Source of the DNA: Dermatemys mawii | Taxonomy: Eukaryota > Chordata > Testudines > Dermatemydidae | Reading direction: 5' to 3' | Length of the DNA stretch: 64,000 nucleotides | NCBI GenBank assembly: GCA_007922305.1 | Contig: ML677326.1 | Location: 53,810,785 to 53,874,784, forward strand | Part shown: positions 12,310 to 24,573 of the stretch, piece by piece | Layout of the letters: each line of letters starts with the position of its first letter | Position numbering within the stretch: the first letter of the stretch is position 1 | The notes under the pieces: generated by a model | Seen by the model: only the letters and a program-made list of their open reading frames with translations | Database searches by the model: none | Told to the model about the DNA's origin: nothing | Position numbers and translations under genes: made by a program

Positions 12310-13180
12310 TTTTAAGGATTAGCTTGGAAGTGACTCACCACAACTAAAGGGGTGCAGAGTTTCTTTGGGCTTACCCAAGGAAGGGCAGCTCTGCTTTGTG
12401 GTGGGGAAGGAAGGAGGTCAGTAACTGCTATAAAAATGGTGCTCTGTGGTCAGCTTTGTAGCAATGACTCCTCCCCTCAGGAATGTGCATAAAAGGTGTG
12501 ACACCTGGGTGGGGCAAGTCTCTACACAGCAAAGAAGCCCACACTCACCCTCCCTCCCCTAGTGGAGGCGAATGGCAGACTGAGTTAGGACCTGCTGTGG
12601 GCATTACGTTAGTCATCCTTTTTAAAGTGGGGCTGGGAAGGAATTTTTCCTGCACCACCAGAATTAGTTTTGGTGGAGTGTGTTTTTTTTCGCCTTCCCC
12701 ACAGTGGGAGTGAGGGAGGACCTCTTCTGGTGAATAGAAAAGGTGGTAGGCCATATGTCGCAACTTATTTTGTAAGGTTGGGTGGATCTTCAGTGCAGGT
12801 ACTCCATAGGAAGGGAAGCCAGTGACCAGATAAATGGCCTGGTAAAAGACTTAAAAGGAGATACTGGATAAAGGAATAGATTGGGGGAGGGGGTTCAGGA
12901 GCTCCTATGATTGGTATGGCAGGAAGGCAACACCCCCACCCCAGTTCTCATAGTCCACCTTAATCCTCCTACGAGTCTGGTGGATGGTAAGGTCCAAGCC
13001 ATTGATTGGCTGGGGGACCTGGATGGAAAGGTGGGGCTGCTGGAATCCCCTGAAAATTGATTTGAATAAGCATGGATTTGCCTGCACTGTATCCAGGTAG
13101 TCCTAGACATCTACATAATAAAGTTGTGGCCTGATTAAAACCCATAACAACTCAGCTGTCCTTCTTACATATACCCAGAC
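12310..13180 (+). repeat. Unclassified retroelement-like repeat with polyA signal
   Basis: A GC-richer block of about 850 bp with a TATAAAA-like motif near 12429, CATAAAAGG near 12489, and AATAAAG at 13117 followed by GTTGTGGCCTGATTAAAACCC. That order (TATA-like, body, AATAAA, G/T-rich end) fits an LTR or the 3' end of a retroelement. I recall near-identical '..AATAAAGTTGTGGCC' ends from turtle repeats but cannot assign the class. Short G-rich open frames inside show no retroviral or LINE motif. Confidence 0.4.
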
Positions 13181-13738
13181 AATCATTTGACATCATTAGA
13201 TGCAGGAAAGAACTCCACATTTTTGTGAGTGCTGTTCAGATGAAGATAAACTGGCAGTTCTGGAGGTTTCAGTTTGAACTCATCCTTAGCACACAAGTGT
13301 GTTTTGGGAGCATTATAGTGGAAATGTATTGATGTATACTGAGTCTAACTAAAAGTGACCAATATCTTATTCAAGCTGTATTCCCTTTCAGTTCTCAGTT
13401 ACACAAAGTGTGAACAATTGAAACCAATCCACCTAAACACTGAAGGATTGTCCCTTGTCTCGCCACAGCATAACAGTGGAAATAAGAGTTTGAGAGCCAA
13501 TTAAAACAACTGAGGAAAAAAATGCTCTAGCCTGCTGTGAAAGTCACCGGACGACTCACTACCCTTCTTTATATTTCAAGGCAGATGGCAAAATGAAACA
13601 ATTATGAATGTGGTGATTATGGTTCTATTTGAGAATCTTAAAAAGTTCTAGGAATGTGCAGCCCAGCTATGCAATAGTTACCTATTTACATTTCACTACT
13701 TACTAATCAAAGTGTAGGCTATATTATGTTTTTGATTA
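13181..13738. other. No gene recognised
   Basis: Unique-looking AT-rich DNA between two repeats; nothing identifiable. Confidence 0.45.
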
Positions 13739-13841
13739 AGCAAGGTACTTAAACATGCACCTAACTTTCAACAGCAATAGTTCCACTGACAATAGGATTA
13801 CTTGCACATTTAAATTCAGACATATGCTTAAATATCTTGCT
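13739..13841. repeat. Old palindromic MITE (AGCAAGG-ACTTAA-CATGC type)
   Basis: The left arm starts AGCAAGGTACTTAAACATGC; the reverse complement of the right arm starts AGCAAGATATTTAAGCATAT. The two arms make an imperfect hairpin of about 100 bp. A second copy of the same family lies at 18096-18198. The family resembles an ancient amniote repeat with a CATTGACTTCAATG centre. Confidence 0.6.
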
Positions 13842-14436
13842 CTGTAGACCTATTTGTGATAACTGAATAAAGTACAATAGGTATTCTCCAAGCCATTTGA
13901 TTGCAAAAACATTATTCACAATGAATAATTCAATCAGCTATAAACAACTGTAACCCAGGTGTTAAAATGGAGACATTAACAGAAGTCGCTACTGTTATTA
14001 TTTCTATCTGTTTCCATGCAGCCATAATACTCTCTTGACATTCTCCCACTACTTGAAAATGTTTCTTATATGAAATTATTTCCCGTCAGCCCATTCCCAC
14101 TCCTTACCCAAAATATTTTTTCTAGAGGCCCCCACTAAGTTGTAATGGGCTGTCAATCACTTGCAACAAAAATCCAGAAGGGGTTCATACCAATCAGCAG
14201 TTTAATCAGATTTTGTAACAATTTTGCATTGTCTTTACATGACACCATAATGCAACATGTTTCAAACACTTTTAGAAAACATGAGAACTAACTCCAGTCA
14301 GGCCCACCTAATTAGCTCCATGTCCACAAAGTATATTTTCAGCTCAACAAATGAGTGAATATGCAGAGATTCCCACAACACTATGTGAAGTATTGCATTG
14401 TCAAAACCTCCATATTGCTGAATATATAGTAATTCA
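13842..14436. other. No gene recognised
   Basis: AT-rich sequence without recognisable repeats or coding signal. Confidence 0.45.
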
Positions 14437-14738
14437 AGATACGTCTTCACTACTCACCGGATCGGCAGGCAGTGATCAATCTATCTATGATTTATCATAT
14501 CTACTGTAGACATGATAAATTGATCCCCGAGCACGTTTCCCATTGACTCTGGAACTCCATCTCTGTAAGAGGTGGAAGCAGAGTCTACGGGGGAGCAGCA
14601 GTGGTCAATTTGCCACCATGTGGATGGGCAGGTAAGTCACCCTAAGATACGTCGACTTCAGCTATGCTATTTTCATAGCTAAAGTTGCATGTTTTAGGTC
14701 GAACATCCCCAGTCCCACCCCGAGTGTTGCCCAGGCCT
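14437..14738. mobile_element. MITE, near-complete copy of the family also at 5247 and 32203
   Basis: Begins AGATACGTCTTCACTACTC and ends GAGTGTTGCCCAGGCCTC. The left half has a hairpin: TGATTTATCATATCTA pairs with TAGACATGATAAATTGA. A second hairpin, GACTTCAGCTATGCTA with TAGCTAAAGTTGC, lies near 14652-14690. Non-coding, about 300 bp. This is the fullest of the three copies and supplies the reference order of blocks. Confidence 0.75.
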
Positions 14739-16000
14739 CAGAGTTAAACTCACAACAAACTCAACTCAAAACTAAAAATGAGGAGCAGACTTGAAAGTTC
14801 TTCTAATGGATTATCTAGATGGATGAATGATGTAATAGAACTAGTCACAGTTCTCTACCACAACCTGTTTTTGTTGAAGTTTCATTTTTAACACAAGTCT
14901 TCCGATCAGCTCTAATGACAGATATAGATTAGTAGGTTGCATCACGTATCAAATTGCACTGACTTTGAATCCAGTACATTGTAAACTCACTTTGTGCTAG
15001 ATTAAAATATCTTTACTGATATCTGCTCATCACTTGGGTAGTGTGTGTATTTAAGAATTACTTGGGCTTTTTGGTATTTCTGCCTATACCCGAGAAAAAC
15101 GTGTGAAGGATGCGAGATACCTTTATATTCTGGTTGTTACCAAATAGCTTTCCTATTCATAAATATACATTGAATTATTTTTGAAATGATTTGAAAATTA
15201 TCACTCATTGATAAGATTAAGAAATCTTAAATGAGCTTATTAATGCTTTTGAACTAAGTAATGGCAGAATTCCTTCACATAAAGACTGAATCCCAGAAGG
15301 AAGCCTAAGTTACTAAGGTTTTGCAAAATTACCTCTAACCACATCAGGTTTCAGTGAATTCAATATTAATTTTTGCAAACTTTTGTGAAATATTTTGAAA
15401 TGCCACTCCCAAGCCCATTGCTGCCTAGTAATCCAAGTATCAAAGAAACCCAGAATCTTTTATGTGGAGGCAGAGACTGTAAGACCAATTATACCAATTG
15501 TAGTGCCATGAGTAATGGGGTTATTTGGAGCTTTTCTACCCCAGAGGGAACCCAGTCCCTTCTAGAGCTCCTGGCATGCAAGGGAGAACACACAATGCAT
15601 CATCCCCACAATGATGTGTGCTCTGATAGTTTTGCTGATTTGTGCAGAAGTGAGTCAGGGACATAGCTCCATCTCCTCCCCACCCCATATCGTGTGGGTT
15701 GCACCTCTAGGAGACAGTAAAGAAGAGCAGACATTGTACTCCCTTGAGTACAAGACTTCAGTTATCCTTGCAGAAGGAAGGAATGCTTCATCAAGATCCT
15801 TCCTTCTCTCCTTTCTGTCCTCTCCCCAGCCCCAACCTTTACACTCATGGGTAACCTGGCCCCTAATTTACCACCAGGCAGAAGTTCCTCCTGAAGCACC
15901 CATACATTTTCCTTAAATTATTTGTGGCTCTGTCCCAATGCAATCTCTACTGCATCATTCTCTAACTGCCAATGTGTTCATGGAAGTCTGGAACTTCCAC
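14739..16000. other. No gene recognised; GC-richer stretch 15.4-15.9 kb
   Basis: AT-rich up to about 15380, then a moderately GC-richer segment with overlapping open frames (15373-15666 and 15611-15916) that lack domains and conserved splice structure. It may be an unclassified repeat. Confidence 0.4.
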
Positions 16001-16280
16001 AGGCTATATCTGTACTCTCATTGAGCTAGCATGAGTATAAACAACAGCGTAGCCACATCAGCAGCAGCACAACTTACCTGTGCCAAGTACAAACACCCTC
16101 TCCTTCCCCCGAAACTGGTGGGTACATACACAGCATGGCTCAGTCATGCTTCCACTGCCATTACCCAACCTCCCCCGGCTACGTGGCTATTTATACTCAC
16201 ACCAGCTCCATGAGAACTAGCATGAGTATTTGTATGCAAGCAGGGGGATCCCACACCTAGACCGTAGTGTAGATATTACC
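16001..16280. mobile_element. MITE with GCTATATCTGTACTC / GTAGTGTAGATATTACC ends
   Basis: The left end AGGCTATATCTGTACTCTC and the reverse complement of the right end (GGTAATATCTACACTACG) are related TIRs. Inside, GAGCTAGCATGAGTAT and AACTAGCATGAGTATT are repeated, and CACACCAGCTCC is typical of this MITE type. Non-coding. It directly precedes the CR1 copy at 16.4 kb by about 100 bp. Confidence 0.55.
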
Positions 16281-16379
16281 AAAGATGTTCCTCTGGCTGT
16301 ATGGACCAATTCTGAATCTACTTTTATTTTATTACCATTTACGGCACATGGAAAACCACTGAAGAGGTTAATTGTTTTT

Positions 16380-17610
16380 AGATCCAGTGGACGTAGTGTA
16401 CTTAGATTTCCAGAAAGCCTTTGACAAGGTCCCTCACCAAAGGCTCTTACATAAATTAAGTTGCCGTGGGATAAGAGGAAAGATCCTTTCATGGATTGAG
16501 AACTGGTTAAAAGACAGGGAACAAAGGGTAGGAATAAATGGTAAATTTTCAGAATGGAGAGGGGTAACTAGTGGTGTTCCCCAAGGGTCAGTCCTAGGAC
16601 CAATCCTGTTCAACTTATTCTTCAATGATTTGGAGGAAGGGGTAAACAGTGAGGTGGCAAAGTTTGCAGATGATACTAAACTGCTCAAAATAGTTAAGAC
16701 CCAAGCAGACTGTGAAGAACTTCAAAAAGATCTCATGAAACTAAATGACTGGGCAACAAAATTGCAAACGAAATTTAATGTGGATAAATGTAAAGTAATG
16801 CACTTTGGAAAAAATAACCCCAACTATACATACAATATGATGGGGGCTAATTTAGCTACAACTAATCAGGAAAAAGATCTTGGAGTCATCGTGGATAGTT
16901 CTCTGAAGATGTCCATGCAGTGTGTAGCGGCAGTCAAAAAAGCAAACAGGATGTTAGGAATCATTAAAAAAGGGATAGAGAATAAGATGGAGAATATCTT
17001 ATTGCCCTTACACAAATCCATGGTGAGCCCACATCTTGAATACTGTGTACAAATGTGGTCTCCTCATCTCAAAAAGGATATACTGGCATTAGAAAAGGTT
17101 CAGAGAAGGGCAACTAAAATGATTAGGGGATTGGAAAGGGTCCCATATGAGGAGAGATGAAAGAGGCTAGGACTTTTTAGCTTGGAAAAGAGGAGACTAT
17201 AGGGGGATATGATAGAGGTATATAAAATTATGAGTGGCGTGGAGAAAGTGAATAAGGAAAAGTTATTTACTTGTTCCCATAATAGAAGAACTAGGGGCCA
17301 CCCATTGAAATTAGTGGGCAGCAGGTTTAAAACAAATAAAAGGAAGTTCTTCTTCACACAGCGCACAGTCAACCTGTGGAACTCCTTGCCTCAGGAGGCT
17401 GTGAAGGCTAGGACTATAACAGGGTTTAAAAGAGAACTGGATAAATTCATGGAGGGGGGTGGTGGATGGCAGGAGAGAGATCACTTGATCTTTACCTGTT
17501 AGGTTCACTCACTCCAGGGCACCTGGCATTGGCCACTGTCGGTAGACGGGATACTGGGCTAGATGGACCTTTGGTCTGACCCAGTACGGCCTTTCTTATG
17601 TTCTTATGTT
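16380..17610 (+). mobile_element. CR1 LINE, 5'-truncated, tail TTCTTATG
   Basis: Non-LTR retrotransposon copy with the 3' half of ORF2 and a complete 3' end. The 5' break falls within the RT just before motif A. The 3' UTR carries CACCTGGCATTGGCCACTG, the TGGTCTGACCCAGTACGG block, and the tail TTCTTATGTTCTTATG at 17593-17608. The copy is little decayed compared with the CR1 at 25.7 kb, implying a more recent insertion. It lacks the endonuclease and 5' promoter, so it cannot move by itself. Confidence 0.95.
16381..17502 (+). pseudogene. CR1 ORF2 fragment: reverse transcriptase C-terminal half
   Basis: Encodes the latter part of the CR1 RT, which copies CR1 RNA at the nick during target-primed insertion. 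Visible in order: motif A YLDFQKAFDKVPHQ (about 16399), motif B SGVPQGSVLGPILF (about 16570), and catalytic motif C FADDTKL (16663-16683). The thumb/C-terminal region with EYCVQMWSPHL (about 17038) and the CR1-typical [16 protein letters not shown] (about 17350) follow. The frame is open from 16372 to a TGA at 17158-17160, where relatives have a leucine codon. A TAG at 17200-17202 is a second stop; otherwise the frame continues to the TAG after 17502. The first in-frame 'start' is outside the element and has no meaning. Confidence 0.92.
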
Positions 17611-17764
17611 AGTTGTTTTCATGCACATAGTATTCACAGTATCATCCATCCTCCTACACTTGGAACAGATTGCATTTCTGATAAAGTTAAAAAGGGTAAT
17701 TTTTATAATATGTCTTATAAAGTGACTGACTTTATATTAAGCTACTGTCCTACGGTACAGTCTA

Positions 17765-17880
17765 GGGTGACCAGACAGCTACTGTGAACAATTGGGATGG
17801 GGTGGAAGGGTAATAGGAGCCTATATAAGAAAAAGACCCCAAAATTGGGACTATTATAAAATTGGGGTATCTGGTCACCC
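17765..17880. mobile_element. Short MITE, GGGTGACCAG TIRs, TA target duplication
   Basis: GGGTGACCAGAC at the left end and CTGGTCACCC at the right end are perfect inverted copies over 10 bp. Both are flanked by TA (17763-17764 and 17881-17882), as in Tc1/mariner-type insertion. Length 116 bp. The interior contains two related ACCCCAAAATTGGGAC/AAATTGGGG blocks. Non-coding. Confidence 0.8.
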
Positions 17881-18095
17881 TAGTAAAGTCCCTAAACTCA
17901 GGTGCCTCTCGCTTTTGTCCAAATGTAGAAGATTTGTTCTACTGAACAATCAAATGTTTTTAGGCAAAATTTTGAAGGTCTTAAGATGTTGTCAGAGCTG
18001 ATTCGTCCAAAATTTGGCTTTCTTACCTCTGTTTGAAAATAACATGCAATTCTTTATATGCAGTTTATTTTTCAGAACAAATTATTTAGTTCCTC

Positions 18096-18198
18096 ACTCA
18101 GCAAAACATAAGCGTGTGGATGACTATCCCCTGTTAAAGTCAATAGGACTACCCATGTGGTTAAAGATAAGCAATGGGCTTAAGTATTTTGTTGGATT
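18096..18198. repeat. Old palindromic MITE, second copy
   Basis: TCAGCAAAACATAAGCGTGTGG on the left pairs with GGGCTTAAGTATTTTGTTGGA on the right, around a centre with AAAGTCAATAGGACTACCCATG. Same design as 13739-13841. Confidence 0.6.
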
Positions 18199-21100
18199 AG
18201 TGCTTCAAAGGATTTCCACTCCACGAGAAAAGTAACACTTCAACCCTAGTAAGTCATCAGCAGTCCTATGAAAAACAGAGGAAATTCTCCGTGGAACTTA
18301 AAATGAAAACACTAGAAAGGAAAAAGGTTCATTTCCAAGCTTCCAATAAGGAGTTTGAAAATCCTTATAAGCTAGTTAATCTGAAGGATCATGAAACTAT
18401 TCCCTACCAGCTGATCAGTTCTCCACTAGCCATGTGTGTTGTAAATTCATTATCAGACCAAGAAAACATCTGGAAAAGTGGGCTAAAGCAGCTCTTTGAA
18501 ATTTTTTTTTAAAAAAATCAATACTTCTGTACAAATGTAGTTCAGCCAAGCAGTATATATATTGGAATAACTAGTGAGCTGTGAAATTGACATTTGAATG
18601 AGTAAACTGGACTTTTTTTTAAAAAAAACCTTTTTAATCTTAAGACTTCTTTTAAGGCTTTATCTGGCATGAGAGTCTGACGTAGCAATATACTATTTGG
18701 AGGGGAGAGTACAGGGATCCACTTGATATCATTTGAAAGCAATGATTACTGTGAAAATCAAACAGTAAATTTCCTTTCATTGACAAGTAATTGGCAATTT
18801 AAGAACTGCTATTTATCCAGTTTAATAAAATACTTTCTAGTGATACATTGACACATCTGTGTAAAGCCACCAAGAGCAGGCTAGAAGTGTGGGAAGCCAG
18901 GGGAGGCATAATTACTTAATTGACTAAAAAGTGGGGAGAGGGGAAAAAAGACATTTCTTTTAAAATAATGTCTTGATCTACAATTTAAAGTTGTATCCGT
19001 TTAATTATGTCAGAGGGTGTGATTTTTTTGTCTAAATAGTTGTACCAGTAAGAACACTAGTGTGAACACAATATAAATATAAAGATGACCTGTATAGGTT
19101 GTTATTCCCCTCCTTGTATGTGAATAACTATACTGACATAAAACACCTTTCTTTAGAACTGAAACTGTGCCTATCCAGTATAATTAAAACAGTACAACTT
19201 TCTAGTGTAGTTGAGTGGAACTTGTATTCCACTCAATTCACTTACTTGTGAATACAGTAAAATATGGAAGTAATTATGTAATACATGTGTTAAACAGAAT
19301 GTGCTCAATGTGAAATAGACATTTCCAGAAGTCTGATCAAACAGTCTGAATAGAGTGCTCGTGCAAATAAGCACACTGGATCTACTCTCTCCTCAACATG
19401 CCTCCCACATATTGTATACAAACAAAGTACATCACTGTTTCTTCCCCCACTTTTCCAATAGTCAGTAGCTCCATTATTTTACTGTTATTTTCCTGTCTCT
19501 AAACATATAGCCCAGTTCCCAAGTAGCTGCTCATGCAGACAGGCAGTGTATGAAATGTCTACATTATCCAAAATACCAAATTTACCAGTATATTCCTGGA
19601 AGAAGTCTTTGTAATGCTGCTAAATAGAAGCAGGCTTTATGCTCTGGCATTTTAGTCTTTTCTTTTTACACTTAATTGATTTAATTACTGTTAGTGAATT
19701 TCTTGGTTGGTGTGTCATGTATGGGGTGGGATGAAACTAAGGTGTTGATGGCTTTGATCACCAAGTAATCATATTTTTCTGCCCATCTGTCAGCACATTG
19801 ACTTGTGGCTGGATACTATGGCCTTCTAAGGCATGCTGAAAGCTAGATGAATCCAGGAGCTTCCACTGTCAAATCAGCTTGGTTGGCTCACTTCTCTAGC
19901 ATGATAAAGGGAAAGCCATACTCCTTACCTGGATATGTTAGTGGTCAAACCAGGTGAGCAGAATGTTTGTTGTAACCCCAACATCCATGTCCAGGCTGAA
20001 GGCCAGGTCCATTCTGAGTCTGGCTGAACCAAGAGGAATATTATGATTTTCATGGAAGAGAGGACACATGAGGCTGTCTTGGGCATTGTCTACTTAGGGA
20101 TTGCTGTCTCCAGCAACAATGAACCTGGGCATACCAGCAACATGCTAAGTAGCAGGTCCATTTGTTCCTCTTGGAACTCCACTGCTCTTGGCAGTCTAGA
20201 GCACTAGGATTCCAAGGTTCCTTTTCTCCCTCAGCTTGCAGACTATGTGGATGCCTTTGTACATTTGGAGAATTTTATTTATGATAAACAATGCCTTCTG
20301 CATCAGTGACTGGAAGGGAACAGGACTGCTACTCTGTCTTCAATTTTTTTAAAAAATTATTTCTGGCCCAGTATAGGATTTTATTTATCTGTGCGCTATT
20401 GAGTTACTTGTGGGAACCAGCTGTACTGGAAATTAGCATACATTGAAATATATCTGTTGCATTTGTGTGGGGATGCTTTTGGACATTGGCTGGCTAGTCA
20501 AAACACCACACCATTGCCAGCAATTTTACAGTTTCTAGTATTGTTACCAGAAATAGTGGCCCTACTAAGCCACCTGCTCTATTTCTTTCATGTTGCACAT
20601 GGGTAAGCAGGAGTCGTCCATGGAAGAGCTCCAATATATTTCCCTTTAGCTTTGCTTTTGTTGTCAGAATTTTTAGTAGACTGCACCATCTGTGGATAAA
20701 TACCTCAAGCTCAGCCTTGATGTAGCCAATGTTATTGCTCAAATCCTAAGGTTAACTTATTGTCAATAAAATACATATTTTTTTCCTTAGCTTTTGTGCT
20801 ATTTTAAAAAATGCCTTTTCTGAATACGGATGGAAATAACTCTGAATATCTTAGAATAAGAATATGAATGCCAGTGTCAAGACTTGTACTCATCTCTATA
20901 AGCTTGTCAGCATGTAGTCTTATTTTAATGCATGGCTGGCACACTATCATGAAAAAATAAAAGTGACATATGTTACAGCTGTGACGTGTTCCTTTAACAG
21001 CTGCTATGACATGATGGATAATTCTGCTTCCTTTGTCACATCAGCCTATTTTAAGGCATTGTTTCCACTTGAAATGATATTGAGAAAGGTCATGCTGGCC

Positions 21101-22110
21101 TGTTGTAATGTGAATACATTATTCCACAGTAGCATAAAGGAAAATGTATGTCACCTCTATGAGTGATACACTCTATGCTTTAGGTTGCATAGGAAAAGAA
21201 CAGAGGTTTCAATCTGCTCTGTAGACCTAGGATTCTGCAGTGGTCCAAGAAAGATGAAGAAATCATGGATTGTAAAGTGAAATATTTAGCTTAAGGCTGG
21301 GTTTGAAAGAGAAAACAGTGGTGGGAAAATGATTCCGTCAGACCTACTAAAGCTCAGTGAAACCAAAAGAACAAGGACAATGAATGAAATGGAACATGGA
21401 TGCTTGGTTTGTGGGCTAAGGCTTTTCCAACAGCTGAAAGAGCATGCATAAGAATTATTTGTACCTGGAAGTGGTACTTTGGTACATAAACATTCACCTG
21501 TTTCTCATAGATACCTGAACCTTTTTTAAAAAGGTCTTCATGATTTTGGTTAGAATAAAGGCTTCCAAAAGAGAATGTAATTATTAAACCACAAAAATAA
21601 TATAACAATGCCTACCACAGCACCATACTCCCAGTAGGAATTCATTTCCGATTATGTAAAAAAAAAAGAACTTAATGTACCAATATGGGGCAGTCTTCCC
21701 TGAAATACAGACACCATGAAAAGGAGCTTCTAAAACCAAGCAGCAGTGTAAAACTCATATTGCAAAAGAAGACTGCAAAAATGACAGGCTTATATTATCC
21801 TTTGGTTCCTTCAGAAAGAACACTAAGAATTCTGTAACGTTTTACTTGACCTGTGCTTTTCCTCGCTACCAAGTCTCTCTTGCTGTGTTGTCTTTGATGT
21901 ATGCTGGGTTCTGCAGAGTGACAAATGCACAACATGGAGAGCACATGAAAGGCAGTATCTCAGGAAGGGCATGGTGGTAGTGATGGAAGCACCAAACACT
22001 ACTTGCACTCAGTAGGTTAAAACCAGGAGAGGGGTAAAATCATACTCTGCTTGGCTCAGGTTGTACCTAAAACATTTGTATTAGTGTCGACCCCACTTGC
22101 AATGGGAGTT
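18199..22110. other. No gene recognised; possible decayed repeat 19.7-20.3 kb
   Basis: AT-rich DNA with T8A8-type homopolymer palindromes near 18503 and 18613. About 19730-20340 is a GC-richer block that may be a decayed LINE or other repeat, but I could not read a motif in any frame. No exon was recognised. Confidence 0.4.
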
Positions 22111-22439
22111 CTGGGGGCACAGCTCTTAGATTTTGGATCTTGGTCTTCTGCCAAGAGATGTTCAGCCCCATAGCATGGATGATATCTTGGAATTTGGGGC
22201 TGAAATTCATCAGGAATGTGTCAAAGACCATGAGCAGCTGAAAAAGTCTTTGCTCACATTCTGCATGGTAGGATGTACCTACTCCTTAACTGACACTATC
22301 CACAGCATCCAGGTTTCACTGTTGTGTGACTGATGATTAGAAGCTGGAGGGTAAGAACAGCATCAGATGAGCTGCACCAAAATTTAACTGTCTGCTTCAC
22401 TTGACATATATCAACTCAAAGCAGCTTTTTATTATTTGG

Positions 22440-22740
22440 TTGACAAGTCAGCACCTGGGAGTGCCCTGAAAGGAGTTGGCATTCCAGATGTTCTGCTAAA
22501 CCTGGTGAAGATCTTCACACCCTACTGGTGCAAGAGCAGATGTTTGTTAATGTCTTTCATGGTTTATACACAACTTCAGGTGTGTGGCAGGGATGTGATA
22601 TTGCCTTGACACAATTCTGCTGAGCTGTTGACTGGTTATTAGGACTTGTCACTCTATGCACTGGAATGAAAGTTGGTCAAGAGTTCCTCAGACAATTCTA
22701 TGCTGCCAATGTTGTCCTGCTTGGGGAGAAATCATAGAAT
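22440..22740 (+). pseudogene. Decayed non-LTR (LINE) reverse transcriptase fragment, clade unknown
   Basis: Translating in two frames joined by one frameshift gives RT landmarks. First comes GIPDVLLNLVKIF (near 22480), then TTSGVWQGCDIA (near 22573), which matches the motif B pattern SGVxQGC. Then an AVDW segment follows, and KVGQE..FYAANVVLLGE (near 22670-22730), which matches the motif C pattern YADDVVLL with both catalytic aspartates lost. The pattern differs from the CR1 copies in this window, so it belongs to another LINE lineage. Upstream sequence to about 22110 may be part of the same element. It is dead, with several stops. Confidence 0.6.
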
Positions 22741-23624
22741 GAAATCCAGCAGGGAAAATTTAGACTAAATATTTGTAAAGCAGATGGTAGAACAAACTTC
22801 CAAGGGAGACTGTAGTATCATGTTTACTGGAGATGCTCAAGGTTGGATTTATGGATTTGATATCCATCTATTCCTAATTTAGAAATATTTATCATGCTGC
22901 GATGCAAGATGATTTAAATTACCTTTTACAAAGTTCCTTCCATCTCAAGTTAGTCATGGTTACTTCAGTAGATACGATTTTGTATCTCTTCTCTACGTGT
23001 TTCCTCCCTATGCTTCTTGGTGATATGGAGGGGAGTCAAATGCATAGGAAATTGGGGGGCAAAGCCTACTGAGGAAAAAGGCCAAAGAGTACCCACCTAC
23101 GTCCCATCTGAAAAATATGGAACCAATTGTGCGTCTATTGAAGTCAATAGCGGAGCTCTCATCATTGGTGATCAGCTCTCCAAGGGGTTGCAGAGGAAAA
23201 AGTGTGTGAACCCAGGAATTGGAGAATGATCCTTGCTAAGCAACAGTCTCCAACACCTCACATGCACAAAAACTGAGTAGATTATAATCCATATTTAAAT
23301 AAATAAAAACAGGACTTGTCCATGCTCCCCAAAGCTCTCTCACATGGTTTTAGAACACATTCTAGTGCATATAAATATTCTTAAACTTTCTCAGTCATTG
23401 CCATTCTTCCCTTTTCTATTCTAGCCAGCTCCAGGACAAGTCATACACTGTAGCCAAAGTACATAGCTACTTTAAGATTATAGCTACTTTAATTTAGATC
23501 AGACAACTGTACTGACTAAAATACACAATAATTAGTTTAAACAGGATTATAGGCCTCATTTTGCTTTCACACTGGTGAGAACAGGAATAACTTAATTGTT
23601 ATCAAACAGGGTAAACTTAAGTGT

Positions 23625-23682
23625 GATAAGAATCAAATAATGTGATCTCAGAAGATAAGAATCAAATAATGTGATCTCAGAA
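23625..23682. repeat. Perfect 29-bp tandem duplication
   Basis: The unit beginning GATAAGAATCAAATAATG and ending GATCTCAGAA occurs at 23625-23653 and again at 23654-23682 without mismatch. A decayed third start (AATAAGAAT) follows. Absence of differences points to a recent slippage or repair event. Confidence 0.95.
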
Positions 23683-24548
23683 AATAAGAATGCAGGTCAT
23701 CTTTGCATCTTCTGGTCTCTAGCAGAGAGAAGCCTTTTTGTGGGTGTGCTTATTTCCAATTATTTGTTTGGAAATACTTAATCCACTGAAAATTGGGACC
23801 ACCGAAATTAAACAAAGTTTTGGTGACTTTATTTACTTAAGTCTAGTACTCTGATCTGATGAGGCTGAAAAGAGTTAAGTATTCCCTTATGTAAGAAATC
23901 ATCCTGAGAACTCAGCTGGCAGTATTTCACTCCACTTAGCTAAGAAAGAATGAAACAAATTAAACAACGACATTAATAATTGGTTCTTGTATAGTACTTT
24001 TCAGGCAGAGATCTCACAGTACTTTACAAAGGAAAGGATTAGAGATTTTTATAAGAAGATGCTATGAACAATGAGACTTTTGGGGGATGCTAGAAAGATT
24101 TATCATACTGAAAAACAATGCTAAGTGTTCCAGGAAAAATTTCCATAAAAACCCAGTATGTTGTGTTATCTTACACTTTTCTCAAATAAAAACTGCCTTG
24201 AAGACAGACATGCATTTAAAAATTTTAACAGTATAAGACAACAGCTGCTTTTGCACTTTGTTTCTGTCCACTCCAATATTCAGATTAAATTTAAGTGAAA
24301 AAAGCTAGTGTATCTAATCTGAGAACTTTAGCATCATGTCATTTTTTTTCATTAACTTCATATGACAGAATGGATGACGTAACAATCTAGGGCTTAAACC
24401 ACAACATAGCCTCCATTTTTACAGACATATTAAAGTAGACAGATATTTTAAGAGCTACCTTTTGTATCCATAATTGTATAAACTACTATGTATGTAAGAT
24501 GAGACTAAAGAGGTCTTATGAACCCAAGGGAGCTAGTTGAATGAACAA

Positions 24549-24573
24549 TTTTTATTTATTTATTTATTTAAAA
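24549..24573. repeat. (TTTA)n microsatellite
   Basis: About six TTTA units. Confidence 0.85.

Noticed and set aside
15373..15916. Pair of overlapping ~100-residue frames
   Set aside because: No domain, low-complexity serine/proline content, and overlap in different frames; more like an unclassified repeat.
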